A DNA stretch of 64,000 nt, taken from the NCBI GenBank assembly GCA_907165275.2, contig OU015654.1, positions 3,117,501 to 3,181,500 on the forward strand, read 5' to 3'. Under the pieces are notes generated by a model that did no database searches, was not told the origin of the DNA, and saw only the letters and a program-made list of their open reading frames with translations. Position 1 is the first letter of the stretch; every line of letters begins with the position of its first letter. The DNA is from Zygaena filipendulae. Its lineage: Eukaryota > Arthropoda > Insecta > Lepidoptera > Zygaenidae. A program made the position numbers and the translations under genes. Shown here piece by piece: positions 63,445-64,000 of this stretch.

Positions 63445-64000
63445 CTAGCTGGTGCCCGCGGTTTCACCCGCGTGAATTTTCGACCCTTGCAATGACAGTA
63501 ATGACGTTAGATTTTCTCACTCTTTGAAAACGTAGTGGTTATATACTCTTTGGTCTCAAAGAAAATATAATCACATCATCTGTCTCTCCAAGCCTGAGCT
63601 CTCAGAACAATAACATTCTTCTGAGCCTGAGCTCCAAGCTTAAAAACTGTCACTTCGCAAAAAAATCAATTCAAAAGAAAAAAAATGCATATCTCTAAAA
63701 AGGTTTTATCATGTTCGTTATGCAACATTATATCGAAGCTTTCGACCATTGCATTGCGCTGAAGTCTTTAACTGATGATAACTTTTTCCCCTATGTCCTA
63801 TTTCAATGAAACAAAGTCTATATGTAGCTCCAGGCTAAGCTTAATCTACCTATGAAAACCGCATGACAATCGGTTCAGTAGATGCGGAGATTATAGCGAA
63901 CGGACATACAGACAGACAGACAGAAAAAAAACATTTTAAAAACTTCTTTTTTGGGCTTGGTTACTCTTCTTTTATAACCCCTCTCAATTTTAGGTAAAAA
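63445..64000 (-). mobile_element. Helitron-like element, third subfamily, running off the window
   Basis: CTAGCTGGTGCCCGCGG and a hairpin start at 63445. The known third-subfamily body (ATGTAGCTCCAGGCTAAGC, CAGA run, GGTTACTCTTCTTTTAT) starts near 63775. The 300 bases between them are unique here and may be an insertion. Confidence 0.65.

Overview
The window is nuclear DNA of an insect, most probably a moth or butterfly (Lepidoptera). It is AT-rich and littered with more than 25 ends of Helitron-like elements of the lepidopteran Lep1 type, with a CCGCGG-GTGAAA-CCGCGG hairpin a few bases before CTAG|T. It also carries LINE tails of a type I associate with Lepidoptera, BEL/Pao and Ty3/gypsy retrotransposons, and one intron-rich host gene. 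There is no bacterial-type gene layout, no rRNA and no intact free-standing tRNA gene.

Layout. 1-1876 is an array of a 100-bp satellite in two subtypes. 2013-9562 is gene-free and packed with nested Helitron-like fragments, a tRNA-like SINE head and a LINE tail. 9608-16017 is a nearly intact BEL/Pao retrotransposon on the minus strand, with 384-bp LTRs that look identical and a 5-bp target duplication; one frameshift splits its pol, and its RNase H appears to have lost about 16 residues. 16514-28813 is a Ty3/gypsy retrotransposon on the plus strand with 200-bp LTRs that look identical. Its gag-pol frame is cut by a second, different BEL/Pao element at 18921-26258 (minus strand, 644-bp LTRs, duplicated GAGGC). 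Removing that insert in thought restores one continuous gypsy frame, so the gypsy copy was intact when it was hit. The second BEL copy is itself broken by two frameshifts and has lost its integrase core.

28814-51490 shows no convincing host gene. It holds Helitron fragments, two CRE-bearing MITEs, a 680-bp inverted-repeat element carrying a MADF-like fragment, a 441-bp TA-flanked MITE, a possible solo LTR and a perfect 162-bp inverted repeat.

51510-61924 (+) is the only recognisable host gene: cystinosin, the lysosomal cystine/H+ symporter. Seven coding exons (386 codons) join in phase, with a signal peptide, three lumenal glycosylation sequons, both PQ loops and the conserved aspartates. 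Its introns are heavily colonised: nested Helitrons in intron 1, a long-arm foldback element and an unfamiliar element with inverted sets of repeats in intron 2, a MITE in intron 3, a tRNA-derived SINE in intron 5, and in intron 6 a MITE split by a mariner-type transposon plus a Helitron ending 19 bases before the last splice acceptor. The last few codons are uncertain; candidate terminal exons are given.
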